Assembly (NCBI GenBank): GCA_000421085.1
Contig: ATWE01000011.1
Location: 124,001 to 188,000 of the forward strand
Direction of reading: 5' to 3'
DNA from: Ensifer sp. USDA 6670
GTDB lineage: Bacteria; Pseudomonadota; Alphaproteobacteria; Rhizobiales; Rhizobiaceae
DNA: 64,000 nucleotides
A program made the position numbers and the translations under genes. The notes below the pieces were generated by a model. The model was not told the DNA's origin and made no database searches. It worked only from the letters and a program-made list of their open reading frames with translations. This document shows positions 54,580 to 62,617 of this stretch, piece after piece. Position 1 is the first letter of the stretch. Each line of letters begins with the position of its first letter.

Positions 54580-55047
54580 CTAATCGTGGAAGAAGCCCTG
54601 TATCTCTTCCGGCGTGACCTTGCCGTCGCGGTTGACATCGACCTTGTCGAAAACCCGCTTGTGAATGGTACTGATCTCCTCGAAGGAAAGAGCGCCGTCA
54701 TTGTCCGCATCGGTGATGGCGAACATGATCTTCATCATCTGGCGGTGCATCGTCTGCCGGTGCATCATCATGCCCCGCATCCGTTCGCGGTGCCGCATCC
54801 GGTCGCCGCGTTTCCCGTCGCCGCGTATCGTGTCCTCGCGCATCATGTCTGGCTGATCGTCTTGGGTGACGCTTCCAGCGCCCCCCTGATCGCCGGGTTG
54901 CATGTCGAGTTCAATGCCCTGGTCCTGGGCCGGCATTTCTCCTGCGGGCGGAATTGGAGCGGGTGCCTGGGCGGACGCAGGCGTTGCGGTGCTGAAGGCC
55001 ATGAGCGCCGCAAGAGCGGTCACGGTCGGAAATTTCATCAGTGACAT
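54580..55047 (-). CDS. Secreted EF-hand calcium-binding protein
   Basis: A 155-residue exported protein from ATG 55047 (MSLMKFPTVTALAALMAFST, cleavage near ASAQ). A proline- and acid-rich spacer and a Met/His/Arg-rich middle (RMRGMMMHRQTMHRQMMK) precede two EF-hands with full ligand sets, DADNDGALSFEE and DVNRDGKVTPEE. It should bind calcium in the periplasm, as calsymin-like proteins do in rhizobia. The methionine and histidine run could also bind copper. A longer frame upstream lacks support. Confidence 0.88.
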   Translation of the reverse strand: MSLMKFPTVTALAALMAFSTATPASAQAPAPIPPAGEMPAQDQGIELDMQPGDQGGAGSVTQDDQPDMMREDTIRGDGKRGDRMRHRERMRGMMMHRQTMHRQMMKIMFAITDADNDGALSFEEISTIHKRVFDKVDVNRDGKVTPEEIQGFFHD

Positions 55048-55219
55048 GTGAGCTCCTCCTCGAGTTGCACGTCGGGGTGCGGTAGCGGCTGCATTGTCCT
55101 CAGACGGCGCGGCGGCTTCGCCGCGATCATGGAACAGCCGCCCCATCGCCTGCTAACCGCAAGGGCGTGGAGAGGTTCCGATACGCGCCGCCCTTCTTTC
55201 GAGACCGGGCGAAAGCGCC

Positions 55220-56638
55220 TTACACCTCAGTGCGACCACGAACGGCGCGCCAGGCGGCGATGATTGCCCCGGCGGCCACCTCGCCGGCGCAGTCGTCCGT
55301 CAGCCAGGAGATGACCGAGAGCCGCATCACCTTGCGGCCGCGCCAGACGGCGCCGCCGGCGAAGAGGATGCCGTCGGCCTGCAGCCGGGCGATCGTCGCC
55401 TCCGTCAGCCGGTCGCCTTCCTCACCCGGCATTGCCGCTCCGAAGCGCAGCAGGACCTGATTGAGGACCACCGCATTCAAAACATTTATGCCGTCTTCGC
55501 GGCTCAGCCGCTCGGCGATGGCGCGGGCGACGCGGCAGTGCCGGTCGACCATGGCGGCAATGCCTTCGCGCCCCAGATGCTTGATCATCGCCCATGTGGC
55601 AAAACCACGGGCTCGGCGCGACAGTTCGGGCACGAAATGGCTCGGGTCCCGCTCGCCCTCGGTGGTCGGCGGCAGATAGCTCGCGGCGATCGTCATCGCC
55701 CGGCGATGCGCTTCCTGATCGCGGATGATGGCATATCCGCAGTCATAGGGCGTCTGCAGCCATTTGTGCCCATCGGTCGCCCAGGAGTGTGCTTCGTCGA
55801 TCCCGTCGGTGAGCCCGCGCTTTCTGGAAGTGGCGCGCGCCCAGAGGCCGAAGGCGCCGTCGACATGAACCCAGGCGCCCAAACCTCGGGCAATCGGCAT
55901 GATGCCGGCGAAGGCGTCGAAGGCGCCGGTATTGATCTGTCCTGCCTGCAGTATCGCGATGCAGGGACCGGAGACCTGCGCCGCTGCCTCGGCGAAAGCC
56001 GGTCCGGTGATGCGGCCCATGTCGTCGGTCCCGACGCGAAGCACCCGATCGTGCCCGAAGCCCAGAAACTGCAGCGCCGAAAAGACCGTCGCATGGGCGT
56101 CGTCGCCGATCAGCACGGCGACCGGCGGCGCGCCGAAGAGGCCCTGCGCCTCGACATCCCATCCGGCATGCCGCAGCACCTCTCCGCGCGCTGCGGCAAG
56201 GCAGATGAAATTGGCGAGCGTAGCCCCGGTCGCAAAACCGACGGAACTCTCCCGCGGGAGATCGAGAAGATCGAGCAGCCAGTTGGCGGCGATCGCCTCT
56301 GCGGCGGATGCGGCCGGCGCCGCATGGTGGTTACCGGCGTTCTGGCCCCAGGCACTCGTCATCCAGTCTGCCGCAACCCCGACCGGATGCGAACCGCCGA
56401 TGACCCAGCCGAAGAAGCGCGGCCCCGTCATCGCGTGAAGCCCCGGCTCGGCCTTGGCGGCAAGCTCGCCGATCACTTTTGTAGCGGCGCTTCCCCGTTC
56501 CGGCAGAGCTTCGCGAAACCTCTCCAACGCGGCCGGATACGACAGCTCCGGCCGCTGTGGCAGTTCCGTGATTTTCTCGCGGAAACGCGCGGCGTGCTCC
56601 GCCGCGCGTTGAAGAATTTCGCGGGTCGTTTCCTTCAT
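55220..56638 (-). CDS. PLP-dependent aromatic-L-amino-acid decarboxylase family protein
   Basis: A 472-residue group II decarboxylase. Landmarks are FGWVIGGSHPVGVAADWMTS near 75, the AWVHVDGAFGLWARAT segment with the PLP-binding Asp near 242, and the Schiff-base lysine in WATDGHKWLQTPYDCGYA near 292. It would decarboxylate an aromatic or acidic amino acid to an amine, or be an aldehyde synthase of the same fold. It begins 42 bases after the end of the BBE-type oxidase gene on the same strand, so the two may act on one substrate line. Confidence 0.88.
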   Translation of the reverse strand: MKETTREILQRAAEHAARFREKITELPQRPELSYPAALERFREALPERGSAATKVIGELAAKAEPGLHAMTGPRFFGWVIGGSHPVGVAADWMTSAWGQNAGNHHAAPAASAAEAIAANWLLDLLDLPRESSVGFATGATLANFICLAAARGEVLRHAGWDVEAQGLFGAPPVAVLIGDDAHATVFSALQFLGFGHDRVLRVGTDDMGRITGPAFAEAAAQVSGPCIAILQAGQINTGAFDAFAGIMPIARGLGAWVHVDGAFGLWARATSRKRGLTDGIDEAHSWATDGHKWLQTPYDCGYAIIRDQEAHRRAMTIAASYLPPTTEGERDPSHFVPELSRRARGFATWAMIKHLGREGIAAMVDRHCRVARAIAERLSREDGINVLNAVVLNQVLLRFGAAMPGEEGDRLTEATIARLQADGILFAGGAVWRGRKVMRLSVISWLTDDCAGEVAAGAIIAAWRAVRGRTEV

Positions 56639-56680
56639 GAACTGCCTCCAGGCGTTACCTTGCGGACGAGGCCGCCCGCT

Positions 56681-58120
56681 TCAGGCCGCCCCGCGTTCCT
56701 CTATCGGCCGGACGTTCTGGTTCATCCGGAAGAGATTGAGCGGGTCGTAATGCCGCTTGATCTCGACCAGCCGGCCATAGTTGGCACCGTAGGCGGCCTC
56801 GACCCGGTCCATCTCGTCCTCAGGCATGAAATTGACGTAGGCCGTGCCGGCGGCATAGGGCTTTGCTGCCTCGAAGAGATGCCGCGCCCAGTCGATGCAG
56901 GCCTGGTCCATCGCCGGCTCACGCCACCGGCCGTGCACGTTCATGACGAAGTGCGAGTTGCGCTGTGGGAAAGCGGTTTCCTCGGCCGCAACGCGGCCGG
57001 CGGCGCCGCCGACATGGGCGATGAATATCTCGCATTCCGGGCCTGGCAACTGCCGGATCGCTTCTGTGAGAATGCCGATCGCCTGATCCGAAAGCTCCAT
57101 GAAATCATGGCTCTTCCAGTAGTTGCGGGCACCGGGCGCAAGCAGGGGATCGAAAGCCTGCTGCCAGCCGACGAAGGGATGCGGCGATACCACGTCGGCG
57201 ATCGGGTTGCCGATTGCCCGCAGCCTCGCCACCGCCTTCTGGCCCGCTTCGAGATCGCCGCAATAGCACATGGCGAGCACGACGACCTCCTTGCCGTGCC
57301 ATTCGGCCGGAAGGAAGGGCAGCGGCGGCGCCTGGCGCATCACCACCCAGCAGGTGAGTTCGTCCGGCGCATTTTCGAGCGCCTGCCTATACTGCTGCAG
57401 GACGCTCTCTACTTCGGCAAAGGGGTGTACGACGAGGCCGGAGAGTACCTCGGGGCCGAGTTCGTGCAGGCGGAATTCGAAGGCCGTCACGACTCCGAAA
57501 TTGCCGCCGCCGCCCCTGATGGCCCAGAAAAGGTCGCGGTGCTCGGTGGGGCTCGCCCGCACCAGCTCGCCCTTCGCCGTGACCACATCGGCCGAAAGCA
57601 GGTTGTCGATCGTCAATCCGAATTTGCGCGTGATCCAGCCGAATCCGCCGCCGAGCGTCAGGCCGGCAATACCGGTCGTCGAGTTGATGCCGGTCGGCAA
57701 AGCAAGGCGGAAGGCCTGCGTCTCCATGTCCAGATCGGCAAGCGTCGCCCCCGGCTCGACCCAGGCCGTCTTCGTCGTCGCATCGACCCGGACCGACTTC
57801 ATCGGCGTGAGATCGATCACCATGCCGCCGTCGCAAACCGCGTTGCCGGCAATGTTGTGGCCGCCGCCGTGCACCGCGACGAGCAACTGGTTCTCCGCCG
57901 CGAAGCGCACCGCATTGACGACGTCGGCAGCTCCGGCGCACTGCACGATCAGCCCGGGCCTACGGTCGATCATGCCGTTCCAGATCGTGCGTGCCTCGTC
58001 ATAGGCGGCGTCGGTCGCAATCAGGACGCGCCCGCGAAGGCGCGCGGCAAATGCCTCGATTGCCGCGGCGCTGACCATTGTTATTCCGTTTTGCAGATTG
58101 GTGAGGCTCATGTCGTTCAT
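56681..58120 (-). CDS. FAD-linked oxidase, berberine-bridge-enzyme family
   Basis: A 479-residue flavoprotein starting at ATG 58120 behind GGGAGGAG. The PP-loop VAVHGGGHNIAGNAVCDGG near 77-95 has the His that binds FAD covalently. The second covalent Cys of plant enzymes is absent, since the TGIAGLTLGGGFGW segment has none. The BBE C-terminal signature is HYDPLNLFRMNQNV. Bacterial members oxidise sugars, alcohols or aromatic side chains with oxygen as acceptor. It is the upstream gene of a pair with the aromatic decarboxylase. Confidence 0.92.
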   Translation of the reverse strand: MNDMSLTNLQNGITMVSAAAIEAFAARLRGRVLIATDAAYDEARTIWNGMIDRRPGLIVQCAGAADVVNAVRFAAENQLLVAVHGGGHNIAGNAVCDGGMVIDLTPMKSVRVDATTKTAWVEPGATLADLDMETQAFRLALPTGINSTTGIAGLTLGGGFGWITRKFGLTIDNLLSADVVTAKGELVRASPTEHRDLFWAIRGGGGNFGVVTAFEFRLHELGPEVLSGLVVHPFAEVESVLQQYRQALENAPDELTCWVVMRQAPPLPFLPAEWHGKEVVVLAMCYCGDLEAGQKAVARLRAIGNPIADVVSPHPFVGWQQAFDPLLAPGARNYWKSHDFMELSDQAIGILTEAIRQLPGPECEIFIAHVGGAAGRVAAEETAFPQRNSHFVMNVHGRWREPAMDQACIDWARHLFEAAKPYAAGTAYVNFMPEDEMDRVEAAYGANYGRLVEIKRHYDPLNLFRMNQNVRPIEERGAA

Positions 58121-58389
58121 GATTCGCTCCTCCCGCGGTGAACCATTGCCCCTACAACACCGCCCGCCTTATCAGACGCGCGGCGGGCATTCTGCGCCTT
58201 TGCCCTACACCCGGCAAGCAAGCCCATGGTCGTCGCCGATAGTCCTTTGGGGTTAGTGGAAAGCGCGCAACCACGCCGCCCCCGACACCGCAATTCTTGC
58301 AATCGCGACTGAAATGATCCAATGAACCGCCGGCGCGGACAATCCGCGGAGCCGCAGTCGAAGGCAGTTTGGAGAGGGAAGTCGTTGGC

Positions 58390-59157
58390 ATGAAGGTCGT
58401 CATTCTCGCCGGCGGATACGGCACCCGCATTTCGGAGGAGAGCCACCTCAGGCCGAAGCCGATGATCGAGATCGGCGGGCGCCCTATCCTGTGGCACATC
58501 ATGAAGATCTACAGCCATTACGGCCTTTCGGATTTCGTGATCTGCCTCGGCTATCGCGGCTACATGATCAAGGAATACTTCTCCAACTACATTCTTCATT
58601 CCTCCGACGTCACCTTCGACATGGCGACGGGCGAGACAGCCTATCACACGATGAGCGCGGAACCCTGGCGGGTGACGCTGGTCGATACGGGACCGGAGTC
58701 CATGACCGGCGGCCGCCTGAAGCGTGTCGCCGGCTATCTCGGCGAGACCTTCTGCCTGACCTATGGCGACGGCGTCGCAGACATCGATATCCGCGCGCTC
58801 ACCGATTTCCATCACCGCCATGGTCGCGAGGCGACGGTGACGAGCGTCGTGCCGCCCGGGCGCTATGGCGCGCTTGCCACCGAAGCCGGGCAGGTCATGA
58901 GCTTCACGGAGAAGCCCGCCGGCGATAACGGCCGCATCAATGGCGGCTTCTTCGTTCTCAATCGCTCCGTGCTCGACCGCATCGCGGGAGATCACGTCGC
59001 CTTCGAAAGCGCGCCGCTCGAGGGCCTGGCGCGCGACCGCCAGCTGATGGCCTTCCCGCATGAAGGTTTCTGGCGCCCGATGGACACGCTGCGCGACAAG
59101 ACCCAGCTCGAGGAGCTCTGGCAGCAGAACCGCGCGCCCTGGAAGATCTGGGCATGA
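58390..59157 (+). CDS. rfbF: Glucose-1-phosphate cytidylyltransferase
   Basis: A 255-residue nucleotidyltransferase starting at ATG 58390 (MKVVILAGGYGTRISEESHL) behind AGGGAAG; an upstream TTG at 58369 is rejected as start. The GGxGTR nucleotide loop, RPKPMIEIGGRPILWHIMK and CLGYRGYMIKEYF are diagnostic of RfbF rather than RmlA or GalU. It makes CDP-glucose from CTP and glucose-1-phosphate. It overlaps the rfbG start by four bases and is the first gene of a CDP-sugar operon for surface polysaccharide. Confidence 0.95.
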   Translation: MKVVILAGGYGTRISEESHLRPKPMIEIGGRPILWHIMKIYSHYGLSDFVICLGYRGYMIKEYFSNYILHSSDVTFDMATGETAYHTMSAEPWRVTLVDTGPESMTGGRLKRVAGYLGETFCLTYGDGVADIDIRALTDFHHRHGREATVTSVVPPGRYGALATEAGQVMSFTEKPAGDNGRINGGFFVLNRSVLDRIAGDHVAFESAPLEGLARDRQLMAFPHEGFWRPMDTLRDKTQLEELWQQNRAPWKIWA

Positions 59158-60224
59158 GCCGTCTCCCGGATCCGGAATTCTGGGCGGGAAAGCGCGTCCT
59201 GCTGACCGGCCATACGGGTTTCAAGGGAAGCTGGGCAAGTGTGTGGCTCAAGGAGATGGGCGCGCATGTGACCGGCTATGCCCTGCCGCCCGCCTCTCGG
59301 CCGTCGCTCCATGACTTGCTGCATCCGCACGGAGCCCCGGGCGGGCAATTCGGCGACATTCGCGACGGTGAAACACTCGCGACGATTGCACGGAAGAGCG
59401 AGCCGGAGATCGTCCTGCATATGGCGGCGCAGCCGCTGGTCCGCGAAAGCTATGCGGAGCCTGTTGAAACTTTCGACGTCAATGTCATGGGCACGGTCCG
59501 GCTGCTCGAAGCGGCCCGTGCGGCACCTTCCGTGAAGGCCGTCCTCGTCGTGACGACGGACAAGGTCTATCGCAACGACGAGAGCGGGCGGCATTTCCGG
59601 GAGAGCGATACGCTTGGCGGGCACGACCCCTATTCCGGCTCCAAGGCAGCCTGCGAGCTTGCCGTCGCAACCTGGCGCAGCGCCTACCTTAGGGAGCGCG
59701 GCATTCGCGTCGCCACGGCGCGCGGCGGCAATGTGATCGGCGGCGGCGACTTTTCCGCCGACCGGCTGGTGCCCGACGTCGTGCGCGCCGCCCTTTCCGG
59801 CACCCGGCTCAATATCCGCAGCCCGCTCGCGACGCGCCCCTGGCAGCACGTGCTCGATTGTCTCAACGGCTACTTTCTCTTTGCCGAGGCGCTCTTCAAG
59901 GGGGAAAGCGATGTCGATGCGCTGAATTTCGGCCCCTCGCCCTGCGAGCCGGCAATCCCCGTGCGAGACGTGGCAAACGCCGTGCAGGCCGCGATGGGGC
60001 TCGACCCCGAATGGGACGACGTCTCGGCGCTCGAGCGACCGCGCGAGATGCAAACGCTCGGCCTCCATCCGGCTCTCGCCGGCGAGAGCCTCGCCTGGCG
60101 CCCGCGCCTCGCCCAGCAGCAGGCGATCGAGTGGACCGCGCGCTGGTACGACGGCTGGCGTCGCGGCGAAGCTGCGCGTCAGCTCACGCTCGGCCAGATA
60201 GAAGCATTCACGAAAGGCCTTTGA
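59154..60224 (+). CDS. rfbG: CDP-glucose 4,6-dehydratase
   Basis: A 356-residue extended SDR. The NAD-binding motif GHTGFKGSW near 20 (GxxGxxG), the VVTTDKVYRN segment and the catalytic YSGSKAACE (YxxxK) near 161 are present; DKVYRNDESG is typical of RfbG. It converts CDP-glucose to CDP-4-keto-6-deoxyglucose. Its ATG overlaps the rfbF stop (ATGA), and the methyltransferase starts six bases after its own stop. Confidence 0.95.
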   Translation: MSRLPDPEFWAGKRVLLTGHTGFKGSWASVWLKEMGAHVTGYALPPASRPSLHDLLHPHGAPGGQFGDIRDGETLATIARKSEPEIVLHMAAQPLVRESYAEPVETFDVNVMGTVRLLEAARAAPSVKAVLVVTTDKVYRNDESGRHFRESDTLGGHDPYSGSKAACELAVATWRSAYLRERGIRVATARGGNVIGGGDFSADRLVPDVVRAALSGTRLNIRSPLATRPWQHVLDCLNGYFLFAEALFKGESDVDALNFGPSPCEPAIPVRDVANAVQAAMGLDPEWDDVSALERPREMQTLGLHPALAGESLAWRPRLAQQQAIEWTARWYDGWRRGEAARQLTLGQIEAFTKGL

Positions 60225-60230
60225 CCCAAG

Positions 60231-61463
60231 ATGTCCCACTCCTGCCGCTTCTGCTCGACCCCGCTTGAAACCGTCGTGGCCGACCTCGGGGCGACGCCCT
60301 GGTCCAACTCGTTTCTCGAGCCGACCGAGGAGGCGATCGCCCATGAGAAGGCTTTTCCGCTGAAGGTGATGGTTTGTTCCGAATGCCTGCTCGTCCAGAC
60401 CACCGAGACGGTCCCGGCCGACGAAATCTTCAACGCCGACTACCACTATCTCTCGTCATTCTCGACGAGCTGGCTCGACCATGCGCGCCGCTATGCAGAG
60501 GCAATGACCGAACGGTTCGCTCTCGACGGCAGCTCGCAGGTGGTGGAAGTCGCGTCGAATGACGGCTACCTGCTGCAATATTTCGCGGCCGAGCGAATTC
60601 CCGTGCTCGGCGTCGAGCCGGCGGCCAATGCCGCGAGGATCGCCGAAGGCCGCAACGTGCCGACCCATGTCGCCTTCTTCGGCCGCGACACGGCCAACGC
60701 GCTCGTTGCCCGCGGCATCCGCGCCGATCTCACCGCCGCCAACAATGTTCTTGCCCACGTGCCGGATATCGCCGATTTCGTCAGCGGCTTTGCGATCCTC
60801 CTGAAGCCCGACGGCGTCGCTACCTTCGAGTTTCCGCACCTCCTGCGGCTGATCGAGGGCATCCAGTTCGACACGATCTATCACGAGCACTATTCCTACC
60901 TGTCGCTCGCGGCCGTCGAACGCATCTTCGCCGCTTGCGGGCTGAAGGTCTTCGATGTCGAGGAACTGCCGACCCATGGCGGCTCGTTGCGCGTCTACGC
61001 CCAAGCGATGACCGGAAACAGACCGGCGACCGAGAAGCTCGCCGAAGTGCGGGCCGAGGAGGAAAGCGCCGGGCTCAAGCAGATGCCCACCTACGCCGCC
61101 TTCGGGAAGCGCATCGCCGCGGTCTGCGATGGATTCCGCGCGTTTCTCGCGGACGCCAGAAGCGAAAACAAGCGCGTAGCGGCTTATGGCGCGGCAGCAA
61201 AGGGCAACACCTTCCTCAACGTCTGCGGGGTCACCGCGTCGGACATCGATTTCATCGTCGACCGCAACGATCTGAAGCAGGGCAAGCTCTCGCCCGGCAG
61301 CCACATTCCGATCTACGATCCCGCCAGGATCGAGGCGGCAAAACCCGACTATGTCGTCATCCTCCCGTGGAACCTGACCGACGAGATCGTCGCCGCCCAC
61401 GCCCATATCCGCTCCTGGGGCGGCCGCTTCGTCGTCGCCATTCCGGAAGTGCGGGTGATCTGA
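60231..61463 (+). CDS. Sugar C-methyltransferase, NovU/TylCIII-like
   Basis: A 410-residue enzyme with three parts. A zinc-binding N-terminus has CRFCS and CSECLLVQ. A SAM-binding domain has VVEVASNDGYLLQYFAA near 104 and VLAHVPDIADFV. A C-terminal domain has YGAAAKGNTFLNVCG near 320 and VVILPWNLTDEI. This layout matches the C-methyltransferases that add a methyl to C-3 of 4-keto-6-deoxy sugar nucleotides. It is third in the CDP-sugar operon, so its substrate should be CDP-4-keto-6-deoxyglucose or a derivative, leading to a branched-chain sugar. Confidence 0.87.
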   Translation: MSHSCRFCSTPLETVVADLGATPWSNSFLEPTEEAIAHEKAFPLKVMVCSECLLVQTTETVPADEIFNADYHYLSSFSTSWLDHARRYAEAMTERFALDGSSQVVEVASNDGYLLQYFAAERIPVLGVEPAANAARIAEGRNVPTHVAFFGRDTANALVARGIRADLTAANNVLAHVPDIADFVSGFAILLKPDGVATFEFPHLLRLIEGIQFDTIYHEHYSYLSLAAVERIFAACGLKVFDVEELPTHGGSLRVYAQAMTGNRPATEKLAEVRAEEESAGLKQMPTYAAFGKRIAAVCDGFRAFLADARSENKRVAAYGAAAKGNTFLNVCGVTASDIDFIVDRNDLKQGKLSPGSHIPIYDPARIEAAKPDYVVILPWNLTDEIVAAHAHIRSWGGRFVVAIPEVRVI

Positions 61464-61484
61464 GCCCGGCTGCCGCGCTGCACC

Positions 61485-62372
61485 TTATTCGCCCTGGCTG
61501 CCCGACCGCCTTCGGTATTCCGACGGGCTGCATCCCACCAGATTCTGGAACTGGGTCGACAGGTGAAAGGCCGAGCTAAATCCGAGCAAGGCGGCAATTT
61601 CCTTGATCGGCTTATCCGTATTGGTCAGGATGTCCTGTGTTCGCCGGATCCTGAGCGCCATCTGGTGCTGCTTCGGCGAGACTCCCGTCTTCTCCTTGAA
61701 TACCCTCCGGAAATACGAATAGCTGACACCGAGCTCCCGGGCGACTTCCTCTACCGGCATCTGATCCGCACAGCGTTCCATCAAGAGCAGGCGCGCCCTT
61801 TCGACCAGGCGATCCGCAGGAGCAGCGGAGGCGCCTTCCTGCTGCTGTGAGAGTAGCGCCAGCAATTGCAGGCCGAGCGTCGATAAGACCGGCTGGTTTT
61901 TCAGACCGTCTTCGACGGCACGCTCGTGAATCTCTTCGAAAATGGCGGCGAATTCCGGCCCCGAGGGCAAAACGGGGCGCCCAGGGTCGATGAGACCGAT
62001 CGCCCGCGCAAAGTCGAATGCGGGGCTTCGGCATTCTATCCAGTTCTCCGTCCAGCCCAGTTCCGGATCCGGAGCAAACCGATGCCAGACGCCGGGAAAC
62101 AGGAGGACGATCGATCCGCCTTCCACCAGTTGCGTTTTCCCGCGCCGTCCGAATTCGAACATGCCCCGCCCATCCGCGATCAGGATCACCTGATAGGCCT
62201 GGAGGATCCTTCCTCTCTTCCAGTCGAAGTGATGGTCGTCGGGATGACGTATCGGCGGATAGATCGAATGCGGAGGTATTTTCGTATGCCCGGTCGATAC
62301 TGCCGTGCACCCCCAGGCCGAACACAGCCTGTGATCGGGCAGGTAGAGGAAATAGTTCTCCGCCAACGGCAT
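61485..62372 (-). CDS. AraC-family regulator
   Basis: A 295-residue AraC-type regulator. The N-terminal cupin-like sugar domain includes YQVILIADGRGMFEFG and SIVLLFPGVWHRF. The C-terminal pair of helix-turn-helix units reads VEEVARELGVSYSYFRRVFK and PIKEIAALLGFSSAFHLSTQ. It converges with the methyltransferase gene and diverges from the isomerase-like gene at 62618. That makes it the probable sugar-responsive activator of the right-hand operon, not of the CDP-sugar genes. Confidence 0.92.
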   Translation of the reverse strand: MPLAENYFLYLPDHRLCSAWGCTAVSTGHTKIPPHSIYPPIRHPDDHHFDWKRGRILQAYQVILIADGRGMFEFGRRGKTQLVEGGSIVLLFPGVWHRFAPDPELGWTENWIECRSPAFDFARAIGLIDPGRPVLPSGPEFAAIFEEIHERAVEDGLKNQPVLSTLGLQLLALLSQQQEGASAAPADRLVERARLLLMERCADQMPVEEVARELGVSYSYFRRVFKEKTGVSPKQHQMALRIRRTQDILTNTDKPIKEIAALLGFSSAFHLSTQFQNLVGCSPSEYRRRSGSQGE

Positions 62373-62617
62373 CCCCCAAGGATCACTTTTTATATGCTTC
62401 TGATCATTTTTGCGGAAAAGTCCATGATGTCAATCCGCATGGCCGATGCTAGGGTCTACCCGGGGATGCAAGTTTTGGCGGTCGGCAACGCAAGCCGCCA
62501 TGGCCGCGGGGAGAGCGCGGTCCTCAGAGGAGATATGATGAACCGATCGCCGCACGGGGCAGCAGGCACGAGCCTGCTGCCGGACCATGATCTTTGCCTT
62601 GCGGTTGCGGGGCGTTC
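62373..62617. promoter_or_regulatory. Divergent promoter region, AraC regulator and isomerase-like gene
   Basis: About 245 bases, AT-rich just upstream of the AraC gene (TTTTTATATGC near 62387). No clear direct repeats of AraC half-sites could be fixed by eye. A CGGGGCAGCAGGCACGAGCC GC-rich stretch with dyad character lies near 62556-62580. Confidence 0.35.

Noticed and set aside
55538..58141. Open frame of 867 codons on the + strand
   Set aside because: It lies opposite the decarboxylase and BBE oxidase genes, whose active-site motifs are intact. It shows no family pattern and has the composition of an antisense frame.
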